Below, piece by piece: positions 1-6,400 of a stretch of 9,907 bases of DNA. The notes under the pieces are model-generated. The model saw only the letters and a program-made list of their open reading frames with translations. It did not search any database and was not told where the DNA came from. The stretch's first letter is position 1; each line of letters opens with the position of its first letter. Source of the DNA: Clostridiales bacterium (GTDB lineage: Bacteria > Bacillota > Clostridia > Oscillospirales > Oscillospiraceae); contig JAHZFC010000081.1 of the NCBI GenBank assembly GCA_019421525.1, forward strand, positions 1 through 9,907, in the 5' to 3' direction. A program made the position numbers and the translations under genes.

Positions 1-2
1 TG

Positions 3-1106
3 TACAAGCTCACCCATGAGGGGTTCGTCTTTGAGAACTACTATACCGCCCTGCACTACACCAGCACCTCCGGCGGCGAGTTCCAAAATCTCATGGGGCT
101 GTACCCCAAGGACGGCAACCCCTCCTCCATGAAGCGCACCGGCGAGCTGGGCACCAACTGCTACTTCTCCCTGGCCCAGCAGCTGGGCCGGCTGGGGTAT
201 AACAACCTGGGCTATCACGCCAACAGCAATATGTACGGCCGCCTGGACTCCCACACCAACCTGGGCTACACCTGGAAGCAGGAGGGGTCCGGGCTGCAGC
301 TGGAGCTCAACAGCAGTGGGAAAGCATACTGGCCCCAGCTGGATACCTATATGGTGGATGTCAGCGTGGGCGACTATATCAACGGCGATCAGCCCTTCAA
401 CATCTACTACCTCACCATCAGCGGCCATATGCCCTATTCCTGGAACCATGCCGCGAGCCAACACAGAAATCTGGTATCCGATCTTCCCTACAGCGAGACG
501 ACGCAGGCCTATCTGGCCACGGTGATCGAGGTGGACCGGGCGCTGGAGGACCTGATCGAGAAGCTGGACGCCGCCGGGAAGCTGGACACCACCCTGATCG
601 TGGCCACGGCCGACCACGTGCCCTACTTCAACGTGGAGACGCTGGAAGAGCTGTCCGGCCAGACCTTCGGCAGCTCGGAGGACCTGGAGTACCTGCGGGA
701 GTCTGAGATCAATGTGGACGTGTACCGCAACGCCCTGATCATGTGGTCGGCCAGCATGGAGGAACCGGTCTATGTGGACAAGGTCTGCTGCCAGGTGGAC
801 ATCCTGCCTACGATCTCTAACCTGCTGGGGCTGGAGTACGACTCCCGGATGCTGTCCGGCTCGGATATCCTCTCCGACAGCGAGGGACAGGTCATCTTCC
901 ACTCCCGCAGCTGGCTGACCGACCGGGGCTACTATGACCGCTACACCCAGCAGTTCACCCCCGCCGAGGGTGTGACCATGACGGCGGAGGAACAGGAGGC
1001 CTATGTGGACGCCATGAAGAGCCAGGTCAGCAACAAGCTGTCCTGCTCTGAGCTGATCATCGAGAACGACTTCTACGACTACGTGTTCAACAAATTCCAA
1101 GGATAG
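3..1106 (+). CDS. LTA synthase family sulfatase / phosphoglycerol transferase, 5'-truncated by the window
   Basis: The reading frame is open from base 3, so the gene starts upstream and 367 C-terminal residues are visible. Family knowledge: LtaS-type enzymes are membrane-anchored, with an extracellular alkaline-phosphatase-like domain that transfers glycerol phosphate from phosphatidylglycerol to a cell-surface polymer, using a catalytic Thr and Mn2+. What is seen: the catalytic-Thr motif STSGGEF (Thr codon 66-68, matching the TSDSEF context of LtaS), a YLTISGHMPY block whose His (codon 426-428) matches the conserved substrate/metal-site His, and TADHVPYF, whose Asp-His pair (612-617) matches the metal-binding DH of the family. 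The N-terminal membrane helices expected for the family lie outside the window. It ends 14 nt before hisA, whose ribosome-binding site follows this stop codon directly, so the two are probably co-transcribed. The exact polymer made is not deducible; a general sulfatase-family phosphotransferase is the alternative. Confidence 0.88.
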   Translation, partial: YKLTHEGFVFENYYTALHYTSTSGGEFQNLMGLYPKDGNPSSMKRTGELGTNCYFSLAQQLGRLGYNNLGYHANSNMYGRLDSHTNLGYTWKQEGSGLQLELNSSGKAYWPQLDTYMVDVSVGDYINGDQPFNIYYLTISGHMPYSWNHAASQHRNLVSDLPYSETTQAYLATVIEVDRALEDLIEKLDAAGKLDTTLIVATADHVPYFNVETLEELSGQTFGSSEDLEYLRESEINVDVYRNALIMWSASMEEPVYVDKVCCQVDILPTISNLLGLEYDSRMLSGSDILSDSEGQVIFHSRSWLTDRGYYDRYTQQFTPAEGVTMTAEEQEAYVDAMKSQVSNKLSCSELIIENDFYDYVFNKFQG

Positions 1107-1120
1107 GGGAGGGACCCCAA

Positions 1121-1843
1121 ATGATCATCTTACCTGCCATCGACCTGAAGGACGGCAAGGCTGTCCGCCTGTACCAGGGGGACTTTGACACCGCCCACCA
1201 GGTGGCGGACGATCCGGTGGAGACAGCTTGGGCCTTTGCCCGTGCAGGCGCCCGTTATGTCCACATGGTGGACCTGGACGGCGCCAGAGACGGCAAGCGG
1301 AAGAACGGCGCCGTGGTCCAGGCTGTGGCGGATACCGGCCTGAAGATCGAACTGGGCGGTGGTCTGCGGACCATGGAGGACGTGCGCGCGGTGATGGATA
1401 TGGGGATCTGCAGGGCAGTGATCGGCTCTGCGGCGGTAGACGATCCTGAGTTGGTGCGCCAGGCGGTGACGGAGTTCGGCCCAGACCGGGTGGCCGTGGG
1501 CGTAGACGCCAGAGACGGCCGGGTGCGCACTGCGGGATGGCAGTCCGATTCCGGCCTTGACTACCTGGAGTTCGTCCGGCAGATGGAGCAGATCGGTGTG
1601 AGGAAGATCATCTTTACAGACATTGCCACAGACGGGATGCTTGCCGGACCATCATATGGTTCGCTCAAGTCGCTCCAGGATGCCGTCGACTGTGATATCA
1701 TCGCCTCCGGCGGAGTGTCCTGCAATGAGGATCTCGTGCGCCTGCATCAAATGGGGCTCTACGGGGCCATCGTGGGCAAGGCATACTATGCCGGGGCGGT
1801 GGACCTGGCCCGGGCAGTCAAGGAGGCGGGGGAGCAATGTTAG
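1121..1843 (+). CDS. hisA: HisA, ProFAR isomerase (EC 5.3.1.16)
   Basis: This 240-residue protein has the normal HisA length. It isomerises ProFAR to PRFAR, the fourth step of histidine synthesis, in the cytoplasm. It is a (beta-alpha)8 barrel: PAIDLKDGK at the N-terminus carries the catalytic Asp8, VGVDARDG carries the second catalytic Asp (residue 129), and the phosphate-binding stretches ELGGGLR (about 77-83) and IIASGGV (about 193-199) are present. TDIATDGMLAGP (166-177) is a HisA signature that separates it from HisF. The ATG at 1121 follows GGGAGGG (about 1107-1113) at normal spacing. The last 7 nt overlap the start of hisF, which suggests translational coupling. TrpA/PriA-like dual function is possible in other phyla but nothing here points to it. 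Confidence 0.97.
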   Translation: MIILPAIDLKDGKAVRLYQGDFDTAHQVADDPVETAWAFARAGARYVHMVDLDGARDGKRKNGAVVQAVADTGLKIELGGGLRTMEDVRAVMDMGICRAVIGSAAVDDPELVRQAVTEFGPDRVAVGVDARDGRVRTAGWQSDSGLDYLEFVRQMEQIGVRKIIFTDIATDGMLAGPSYGSLKSLQDAVDCDIIASGGVSCNEDLVRLHQMGLYGAIVGKAYYAGAVDLARAVKEAGEQC

Positions 1844-2592
1844 CCAAGCGGATCATCCCCTGCCTGGACGTGCGGGACGGCCGGGTGGTCAAAGGGGTCA
1901 AGTTCGTCAACATCCGGGACGCCGGCGACCCGGTGGAGCTGGCCTCCTATTACTCCGGCCAGGGGGCGGACGAGATCGTATTCCTGGATATCACCGCCAC
2001 CAGCGACGGGCGGAACACGGTGGCCGACGTGGTGGAGCGCACAGCAGCCCGGGTGTTCGTCCCCCTGACGGTGGGGGGCGGCATTCGCACCCTAGAGGAC
2101 TTCCAGCTGCTGCTCCGGGCGGGGGCGGATAAGATCTCCGTCAACTCCGCCGCGGTGAAAGACCCCACGCTGATCTCCAGAGCTGCGGAGCGGTTCGGTT
2201 CCCAGTGTGTGGTGCTGGCTATCGACGCCCGCCGGCGTCCGGATGGCGGCTACGAAGTCGTGGTGGCGGGCGGCCGTACCCCTACGGGCATAGATGCGGT
2301 GGAATGGGCCCGAGAGGGGCAGCGCCGGGGTGCCGGCGAGATCCTGCTCACCTCTATGGATGCCGATGGCACCAAGGCTGGATTCGATCTGGAGATGACC
2401 CGGGCGGTCACCCAGGCGGTGTCCATCCCGGTGATCGCCTCCGGCGGCTGCGGCAGCCTGGAGCATTTTGCCCAGGTCTTTGCGGAGACCGGCTGTGACG
2501 CGGCCCTGGCCGCCTCTCTGTTCCACTTTGGGGAGCTGACAGTGCCCCAGGTGAAGGGATATCTGGCAGGACGGGGGATCCCGGTGAGGTGA
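1837..2592 (+). CDS. hisF: HisF, imidazole glycerol phosphate synthase cyclase subunit
   Basis: This 251-residue barrel protein is full length. HisF pairs with the glutaminase HisH and uses ammonia to convert PRFAR into imidazole glycerol phosphate and AICAR. The two catalytic aspartates are visible at the textbook positions: Asp11 in IIPCLDVRDG and Asp130 in VLAIDARR. Other HisF signatures are FLDITATSDGR (49-59), VPLTVGGGIRTLEDF, ADKISVNSAA (97-106), LLTSMDADGTKAGFD (170-184) and VIASGGCG. The start overlaps the hisA stop by 7 nt, and the start MLAKRIIPCLD matches the family start. The partner hisH is not in this window, so it must be encoded elsewhere. Confidence 0.98.
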   Translation: MLAKRIIPCLDVRDGRVVKGVKFVNIRDAGDPVELASYYSGQGADEIVFLDITATSDGRNTVADVVERTAARVFVPLTVGGGIRTLEDFQLLLRAGADKISVNSAAVKDPTLISRAAERFGSQCVVLAIDARRRPDGGYEVVVAGGRTPTGIDAVEWAREGQRRGAGEILLTSMDADGTKAGFDLEMTRAVTQAVSIPVIASGGCGSLEHFAQVFAETGCDAALAASLFHFGELTVPQVKGYLAGRGIPVR

Positions 2593-2596
2593 GGAT

Positions 2597-2779
2597 ATGC
2601 TGGACGACCTGGTGGAGCTGGCGCTGGATGTTGCGGCAGATCTGGGCGCCGAGGGGGTCGAGGGCGCAGTGGAGCGCAGAAGAGAGAAAAAGCAAAAAAA
2701 GACCGTGTCGCCTGCACCCAAACGGACAGAAAAAGATCCATGGACAGCAGAGCAGGAGAAGCTGCCCTGGGAGGGATGA
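2597..2779 (+). CDS. Small hypothetical protein (60 aa) between hisF and hisI
   Basis: I do not recognise a family. The ATG lies 4 nt after the hisF stop and has a strong purine-rich ribosome-binding site (GAGGTGAGGA, 2586-2595) that overlaps the end of hisF. Its own stop lies 2 nt before the preferred hisI start. Good translation signals and tight packing argue that it is a real gene. The protein has an acidic, amphipathic N-terminal helix (MLDDLVELALDVAADLGAEG), a very basic middle (ERRREKKQKK, about 26-35) and a Trp/Pro tail (DPWTAEQEKLPWEG, 47-60). There is no signal peptide or clear membrane segment. A run of seven A within the Lys codons (2694-2700) forms an in-frame A AAA AAG heptamer. 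It could be a small accessory protein, or a leader that couples hisF and hisI translation. Confidence 0.55.
   Translation: MLDDLVELALDVAADLGAEGVEGAVERRREKKQKKTVSPAPKRTEKDPWTAEQEKLPWEG
2768..2775 (+). promoter_or_regulatory. Ribosome-binding site deciding the hisI start
   Basis: TGGGAGGG lies directly against the ATG at 2776 but about 6-7 nt before the ATG at 2782. The spacing favours the start at 2782 (MFDLDLL) over those at 2776 or 2740. Confidence 0.6.
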
Positions 2780-2781
2780 CT

Positions 2782-3102
2782 ATGTTTGATCTGGACCTGT
2801 TGTTTCAAAAATCCGACCTGATCCCGGTGATCATCCAGCATGAGGATACCAGGGAGGTGCTGATGCTGGGCTTTACCGACCGGGAGGCGGTGGAGCTGAC
2901 AATGAAAACCAAGACCGCCTGGTTCTGGAGCAGGAGCCGCCAGAAGCTGTGGAACAAAGGGGAGTCCTCCGGTAATTTTCTCCATGTGAAGCGTATCTTT
3001 ACTGACTGCGACACAGATACCTTGCTGTACCTTTGCCAGCCGGACGGCCCCACCTGCCACACCGGAGAACCGAGTTGTTTTTTTCGGGAGATCGAAGTAT
3101 AA
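2782..3102 (+). CDS. hisI: HisI, phosphoribosyl-AMP cyclohydrolase (EC 3.5.4.19)
   Basis: From the preferred ATG this is a 106-residue stand-alone HisI. It opens the adenine ring of phosphoribosyl-AMP to give ProFAR, the third step of histidine synthesis. Visible signatures: SRSRQKLWNKGESSGN (50-65), the metal-binding DCDTD (75-79) and GPTCHTGEPSCF (89-100). Cys76, Cys92 and Cys99 are spaced 16 and 7 residues apart, which matches the zinc cysteines of characterised HisI. Longer in-frame starts at 2776 and 2740 exist but are less well placed relative to the ribosome-binding site. HisE is encoded separately 42 nt downstream, so this is not the fused HisIE form. The last codons carry a T7 tract and a perfect TATAAT that look like a promoter for the next genes. 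Confidence 0.96.
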   Translation: MFDLDLLFQKSDLIPVIIQHEDTREVLMLGFTDREAVELTMKTKTAWFWSRSRQKLWNKGESSGNFLHVKRIFTDCDTDTLLYLCQPDGPTCHTGEPSCFFREIEV

Positions 3103-3103
3103 T
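3075..3103 (+). promoter_or_regulatory. Candidate sigma-A promoter inside the 3' end of hisI
   Basis: TTGTTT (3075-3080, 3 of 6 matches to TTGACA) is followed after exactly 17 nt by a perfect TATAAT (3098-3103). Such AT-rich sequence stands out in this GC-rich window. Transcription would start near 3110 and serve hisE and the BI-1 gene. The T-run partly reflects the Phe-Phe codons of the conserved HisI C-terminus, so chance is possible. Confidence 0.5.
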
Positions 3104-3144
3104 AGTCATGGTAACATTGTTTATTTTCATGGGAGCGTGAGACG

Positions 3145-3471
3145 ATGAGCGATACGCTGAAGTCACTTTATGCGGTGGTCCAGGACCGCCGGGCCCATCC
3201 GCAGGAGGGATCCTACACCTGCTACCTCTTTGACAAGGGCCTGGATAAGATCCTCAAGAAGGTGGGGGAGGAGTGTGCCGAGACCATCATCGCGGCAAAG
3301 AACGACGTTCCCTCCGACACGGTGGGGGAGATCTCTGACCTCATCTACCACCTGATGGTGATGATGGTGGAGCGGGATATCCCGCTGGACGACGTGCTCT
3401 CCGAGCTGGACCGCCGCAGCCAGAAGATCGGGAACCTCAAGCAGATGAAGCAGGTGGATAAGGAGACTTGA
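3145..3471 (+). CDS. hisE: HisE, phosphoribosyl-ATP pyrophosphatase (EC 3.6.1.31)
   Basis: This 108-residue protein is a complete stand-alone HisE, an alpha-helical MazG-like pyrophosphohydrolase that converts PR-ATP to PR-AMP, the second step of histidine synthesis. Seen in the sequence: SYTCYLFDKGLDKILKKVG (23-41), the metal-binding EExxE motif as EECAE (42-46) and the ExxD motif in EISDLIYHLMV (Glu62, Asp65). The ATG at 3145 is preceded by a modest GGGAGCGTGAG site. It begins 42 nt after hisI, and a candidate internal promoter sits at the end of hisI. It is followed 1 nt later by the BI-1 gene, so the two are co-transcribed. Confidence 0.96.
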   Translation: MSDTLKSLYAVVQDRRAHPQEGSYTCYLFDKGLDKILKKVGEECAETIIAAKNDVPSDTVGEISDLIYHLMVMMVERDIPLDDVLSELDRRSQKIGNLKQMKQVDKET

Positions 3472-3472
3472 T

Positions 3473-4201
3473 ATGCAGCAAATGGACCGATACAACAAAT
3501 ATACCTTTGACAGCGACTATGCCCGTGCCGCCAATGGCCTGACGCTGAACCAGTATGTGGCCAGGAGCTTTCTGTGGATGTTCATCGGGCTGATGGTCAC
3601 CTTTGGCACCGCCTACCTGGGCTATATGACCGGCGCGTTGATCTTTGTCTTTTTCGTCCCTATCATGCCGGTGGCGCTGGTGGTGGCGGAGCTGGCGGTG
3701 GTGCTGGTGTTGTCCGCCCGCATCCACAAGCTGAAAGTGGGGACCGCCCGGGCGCTGTTTTTGCTGTACGCAGTGCTCAACGGGGTGGTGTTCTCCACTT
3801 ATTTCCTGATCTTTGAGATGTCCGCCCTGATCTATATCTTTGCGCTGACCGCTGCCTTTTTTGGCATTTTCGCCCTGTATGGCCGCTTCACGAAGCGGGA
3901 CCTGTCCGGGTTTGGGCCCTATATCGTCGGTGGGCTGATCTTCCTGCTGGTGGCGGGGATCGTGTCCATGCTGCTGCCCTTGGGCGGGCTGGAGCGTGTG
4001 ATCAGCCTGTTCGGCATCGCGCTGTTCCTGGGTATCACCGCCTATGACAGTCAGAAGATCGGACGATACTATGTGGCGTATCAGGATGACAGCGCCATGC
4101 TCCAGCGGGCATCCATTTTTTCCGCGTTACAGCTCTATCTGGATTTTATCAACTTGTTTTTGTATCTGCTCCGGTTTTTTGCCAGGAGCAGGAGCAACTG
4201 A
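3473..4201 (+). CDS. Bax inhibitor-1 / YccA family membrane protein
   Basis: This 242-residue integral membrane protein has about seven hydrophobic segments (roughly 31-51, 54-80, 91-113, 116-136, 148-170, 176-190 and 213-234). The two C-terminal signatures of the BI-1 family are clear: GIALFLGITAYDSQKIG (181-197) and ALQLYLDFINLFLYLLRF (218-235). Family knowledge: the bacterial homologue YetJ is a pH-gated calcium leak channel with a paired-Asp sensor; Asp192 (in TAYDSQ) and Asp224 (in LYLDFIN) are the likely equivalents. The N-terminal 25 residues are polar and probably cytoplasmic. AAGGAG (3459-3464) gives well-spaced initiation at the ATG, which begins 1 nt after the hisE stop. There is no metabolic link to histidine synthesis, so shared transcription is probably incidental. 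A strong terminator follows. Confidence 0.93.
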   Translation: MQQMDRYNKYTFDSDYARAANGLTLNQYVARSFLWMFIGLMVTFGTAYLGYMTGALIFVFFVPIMPVALVVAELAVVLVLSARIHKLKVGTARALFLLYAVLNGVVFSTYFLIFEMSALIYIFALTAAFFGIFALYGRFTKRDLSGFGPYIVGGLIFLLVAGIVSMLLPLGGLERVISLFGIALFLGITAYDSQKIGRYYVAYQDDSAMLQRASIFSALQLYLDFINLFLYLLRFFARSRSN

Positions 4202-4210
4202 CCTGTTGAT

Positions 4211-4266
4211 ACGACATAAAAGATCCCCCAGCTGGCCCCGGTCAGCTGGGGGATCTTTTATGTCGT
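4211..4266. terminator. Intrinsic bidirectional terminator, perfect 24-bp palindrome
   Basis: The arms 4211-4234 and 4243-4266 are exact reverse complements, separated by the 8-nt loop GCCCCGGT. The core is GATCCCCCAGCTG paired with CAGCTGGGGGATC, flanked by AAAA on the left and TTTTA on the right, so both RNA strands can make a GC-rich stem followed by U-rich sequence. It separates the his/BI-1 block from the spoIIIA operon. Confidence 0.85.
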
Positions 4267-4277
4267 TGTCCTGGGCA

Positions 4278-4307
4278 GTCATAAAAGTGGACGGGCTCTC
4301 ATATGCT
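4278..4307 (+). promoter_or_regulatory. Candidate sigma-E promoter for the spoIIIA operon
   Basis: GTCATAAA (4278-4285) resembles the sigma-E -35 element (GTCATATT type; 6 of 8). After a 14-nt spacer, CATATGCT (4300-4307) resembles the -10 element (CATACAnT). Known biology: spoIIIA is transcribed in the mother cell by sigma-E. The site lies between the terminator and spoIIIAA, where the operon promoter is expected. Confidence 0.55.
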
Positions 4308-4320
4308 GTGTCATCACGAA

Positions 4321-4328
4321 AGAGGTGA
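4321..4328 (+). promoter_or_regulatory. Ribosome-binding site deciding the spoIIIAA start
   Basis: AGAGGTGA is a strong Shine-Dalgarno sequence 5 nt before the ATG at 4334. The in-frame GTG at 4325 lies inside it and is therefore not the start. Confidence 0.75.
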
Positions 4329-4333
4329 CGGAT

Positions 4334-5245
4334 ATGAACCATGGAGAAAGCTATCTTCCCTACCGGCAGGCAGCCAGCGTCCTGCCTGAGGCGTTCCGCC
4401 GGGCGGCGGAGGGGGCCAATGAGCCGGCGCGCCGCAGGGCGGAGGAATTCCGCCTGCGCCTGGGCAGCCCTATGACCATCGTGCTGGAGGATGAAGAGCA
4501 TGAGTCAGACAGCCCGGCAGTGACGGAGGCGGACCTGCGCACGGTGCTGGAGCAGGCCAGCCGTGCCTCCGCCCATACGGTACTGGACCGGGTGCGCTCA
4601 GGCTATGTCACCATCCGGGGCGGACACCGGATCGGCCTGTGCGGAGAGGTGGTCATGAAGCAGGGGCAGATCCAAGCCTTCGGCCGGCTGTCCTCCCTCT
4701 CCGTCCGCATCGCCAAGCAGGTGACAGGAGTGGGAGGACAGGCACTGGCGGGCATCCTGGACCGGGGACAGCTGTGCAGCACGCTCATCCTGGCCCCGCC
4801 CGGCGTGGGAAAGACGACGCTGCTGCGGGAGCTGGTCCGGCGTATCTCAGATGGCATCGGCGTGGCCCCCCTGCGGGTGGGGCTGGCCGATGAGCGGGGA
4901 GAGGTGGCGGCCCTATGGGAGGGGCGGCCCCAGTTCGACGTGGGGCGGCGGACCGATGTGGTGTCCGGCTGTCCCAAAGCAGACGGCGTAGCCATCCTGC
5001 TGCGGGGGATGTCCCCAAGAGTGCTGGCTGTGGATGAGATCACCGCCGGCGAGGATGTGGAGGCCATGGCCTGGGCTGCTGGCTGTGGGGTGGCGCTGCT
5101 GGCCACCGCCCACGGCGGCAGCGTGGATGACCTGCGGCGCAGGCCGCTGTACCGGAAGCTGTTGGACCTGGGACTGTTCCAGCGTGTGTTGGTGCTGGAG
5201 AGCCGTCAGGGGCGGCGGCTGATGCGCATCGAGGTGCTCCCATGA
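4334..5245 (+). CDS. spoIIIAA: SpoIIIAA, stage III sporulation ATPase
   Basis: This 303-residue cytoplasmic ATPase is related to type II/IV secretion ATPases. Known role: it energises the SpoIIIA-SpoIIQ channel from the mother cell. Seen: the N-terminal domain with the family stretch SGYVTIRGGHRIGLCGE (89-105), Walker A as APPGVGKTT (154-162) and Walker B as VLAVDE (230-235), followed by ITAGEDVEAM, plus the conserved ATAHG block after Walker B. The ADERGEVAALW segment between the Walker motifs is also typical. The start was chosen because AGAGGTGA sits 5 nt before the ATG. The stop overlaps the spoIIIAB start as ATGA. A sigma-E-like promoter lies just upstream. Confidence 0.96.
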   Translation: MNHGESYLPYRQAASVLPEAFRRAAEGANEPARRRAEEFRLRLGSPMTIVLEDEEHESDSPAVTEADLRTVLEQASRASAHTVLDRVRSGYVTIRGGHRIGLCGEVVMKQGQIQAFGRLSSLSVRIAKQVTGVGGQALAGILDRGQLCSTLILAPPGVGKTTLLRELVRRISDGIGVAPLRVGLADERGEVAALWEGRPQFDVGRRTDVVSGCPKADGVAILLRGMSPRVLAVDEITAGEDVEAMAWAAGCGVALLATAHGGSVDDLRRRPLYRKLLDLGLFQRVLVLESRQGRRLMRIEVLP

Positions 5246-5754
5246 CCCGGTGGGTCGGGGCGGCGCTGTTGTTGGCGGGGTCTTCCGCCCTGGGAGGATG
5301 GGCGGTGGCACAGCTCCGGGGACGGGTGCGGGACCTCCAGGGGTTGACGGCAGGGCTGGAGGCCATGGACCGGGCCCTGTCCACAAGCCTGGCACCTCTG
5401 GACCAGATGCTCCAGGAGGCGGAGACCTGTGCGGGACAGCGCCCGGCACAGTTTTTCCGGTCCTGCCGGAAACGCCTCCCTGACCTGGATGGACGTCCCT
5501 TTGCCCAGCTGTGGGACAAGGCATTGGGTGAGACGCCGCTGAGGCTGGATGAGGCGGACCTGACTGTGCTGCGCCAGCTTGGGAACGTCCTGGGCCGATA
5601 TGACTCGGACAGCCAGGCAGCGGCATTGGAACAGGCAGCCCAGCGCCTGAGCCTGCACCAGACAGAGGCGGAGGAGCGCCAGGGGCGGCTGGGACGGGTG
5701 TACGGGACCTTAGGGGTGGCATGCGGGCTTTTCCTGTCGATCATGCTGTTGTAA
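5242..5754 (+). CDS. spoIIIAB: SpoIIIAB, stage III sporulation protein AB
   Basis: This 170-residue protein matches the family length (about 170). It has one N-terminal hydrophobic segment (about 4-23), a helical soluble middle, and a C-terminal hydrophobic segment (LGVACGLFLSIMLL, about 157-170). The family signature near LGNVLGRYDSDSQ (about 113-125) is present, as is the GRVYGTLGVACG run before the last membrane helix. Known biology: SpoIIIAB resembles GspF-type platform proteins of type II secretion and works with SpoIIIAA in the engulfed-forespore channel. It starts within the spoIIIAA stop (ATGA, 4-nt overlap), so translation is coupled. Confidence 0.93.
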   Translation: MTRWVGAALLLAGSSALGGWAVAQLRGRVRDLQGLTAGLEAMDRALSTSLAPLDQMLQEAETCAGQRPAQFFRSCRKRLPDLDGRPFAQLWDKALGETPLRLDEADLTVLRQLGNVLGRYDSDSQAAALEQAAQRLSLHQTEAEERQGRLGRVYGTLGVACGLFLSIMLL

Positions 5755-5767
5755 GAGGGGGAGTATC

Positions 5768-5962
5768 ATGGATGTGGATCTGATCTTCCGGATCGCGGCG
5801 ATCGGGATCTTGGTCTCCGTGCTCAACCAGGTGCTGTCCCGCTCCGGCCGGGACGAGCAGGCCACCATGACCACGCTGGCCGGGCTGGTGGTGGTGCTGG
5901 TGATGGTGGTGCAGGAGATCAGCAGCCTGTTCGATCTGGTGAAAGACCTGTTCGATCTATGA
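5768..5962 (+). CDS. spoIIIAC: SpoIIIAC, stage III sporulation protein AC
   Basis: This 64-residue protein with two membrane segments (about 5-22 and 36-52) is the size normal for SpoIIIAC. The loop between the helices, LNQVLSRSGRDEQATMTTLAG, carries the conserved GRDEQA motif. AGAGGGGGA (5754-5762) provides initiation 13 nt after the spoIIIAB stop. It overlaps spoIIIAD by 4 nt. Its role is as a small polytopic component of the mother-cell complex; the biochemical role is not established. Confidence 0.95.
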   Translation: MDVDLIFRIAAIGILVSVLNQVLSRSGRDEQATMTTLAGLVVVLVMVVQEISSLFDLVKDLFDL

Positions 5963-6345
5963 GCGAGATGGGACGGGTGGCAGCGGTGGCGGTGGTTGCG
6001 GCGCTGTGTGCCGTACTCACCCGCAAGGCGGCGCCGGAGTTCGCCATCCTATTGGCTTTGGCCGCCGGGGCCATGATCCTGGCCTTTTGCGGGGGAGCGC
6101 TGTCCTCCGTACTGGAGCTTTTGGATGAGCTGGCCCAGACCGGCGGCCTGTCCCAGGCGGTGGTGGCCCCTGTGATCAAGACTGCCGGGATCGCGGTGGT
6201 GACCAAGATCACAGCGGAGATCTGCCGGGACGCTCAAGAGGGAGGGCTGGCCGGAGCGGTGGAGACGGCGGGGACCATCCTGGCCCTGATGGCAGCAGTC
6301 CCGCTGCTCACAGCGGTGCTGTCCACGTTGGAGGGACTGCTGTGA
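5959..6345 (+). CDS. spoIIIAD: SpoIIIAD, stage III sporulation protein AD
   Basis: This 128-residue hydrophobic protein has about four membrane segments (roughly 5-21, 25-48, 66-84 and 103-122). The stretch VVAPVIKTAGIAVVTKITAEICRDA (about 67-91) holds the signature KTAGIAxVTxxxAEICRDAxE, and the following GGLAGAVETAGTILAL matches the family ending. It starts at ATGA within the spoIIIAC stop. It is separated from spoIIIAE by 55 nt, the largest gap inside the operon. Confidence 0.95.
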   Translation: MSEMGRVAAVAVVAALCAVLTRKAAPEFAILLALAAGAMILAFCGGALSSVLELLDELAQTGGLSQAVVAPVIKTAGIAVVTKITAEICRDAQEGGLAGAVETAGTILALMAAVPLLTAVLSTLEGLL

Positions 6346-6400
6346 GGCCCTTGGACGAGCACGACCGATGACATAGGAGACGACCATAGGAGGGGGAGCG

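Noticed and set aside
2092..3060. A 322-codon minus-strand ORF opposite hisF-hisI
   Set aside because: It is antisense to four well-supported genes, its composition is low-complexity Ser/Pro/Gly/Arg typical of GC-rich shadow frames, and it has no recognisable domain.
4913..5722. A 269-codon minus-strand ORF opposite spoIIIAA/AB
   Set aside because: Pro/Gly/Ala-rich shadow of conserved spoIIIA genes, with no family motif.
6372..6392. Duplicated CATAGGAG (6372-6379 and 6385-6392) before spoIIIAE
   Set aside because: Only 8 nt long; the second copy is simply part of the functional ribosome-binding site, and the first precedes no usable start.
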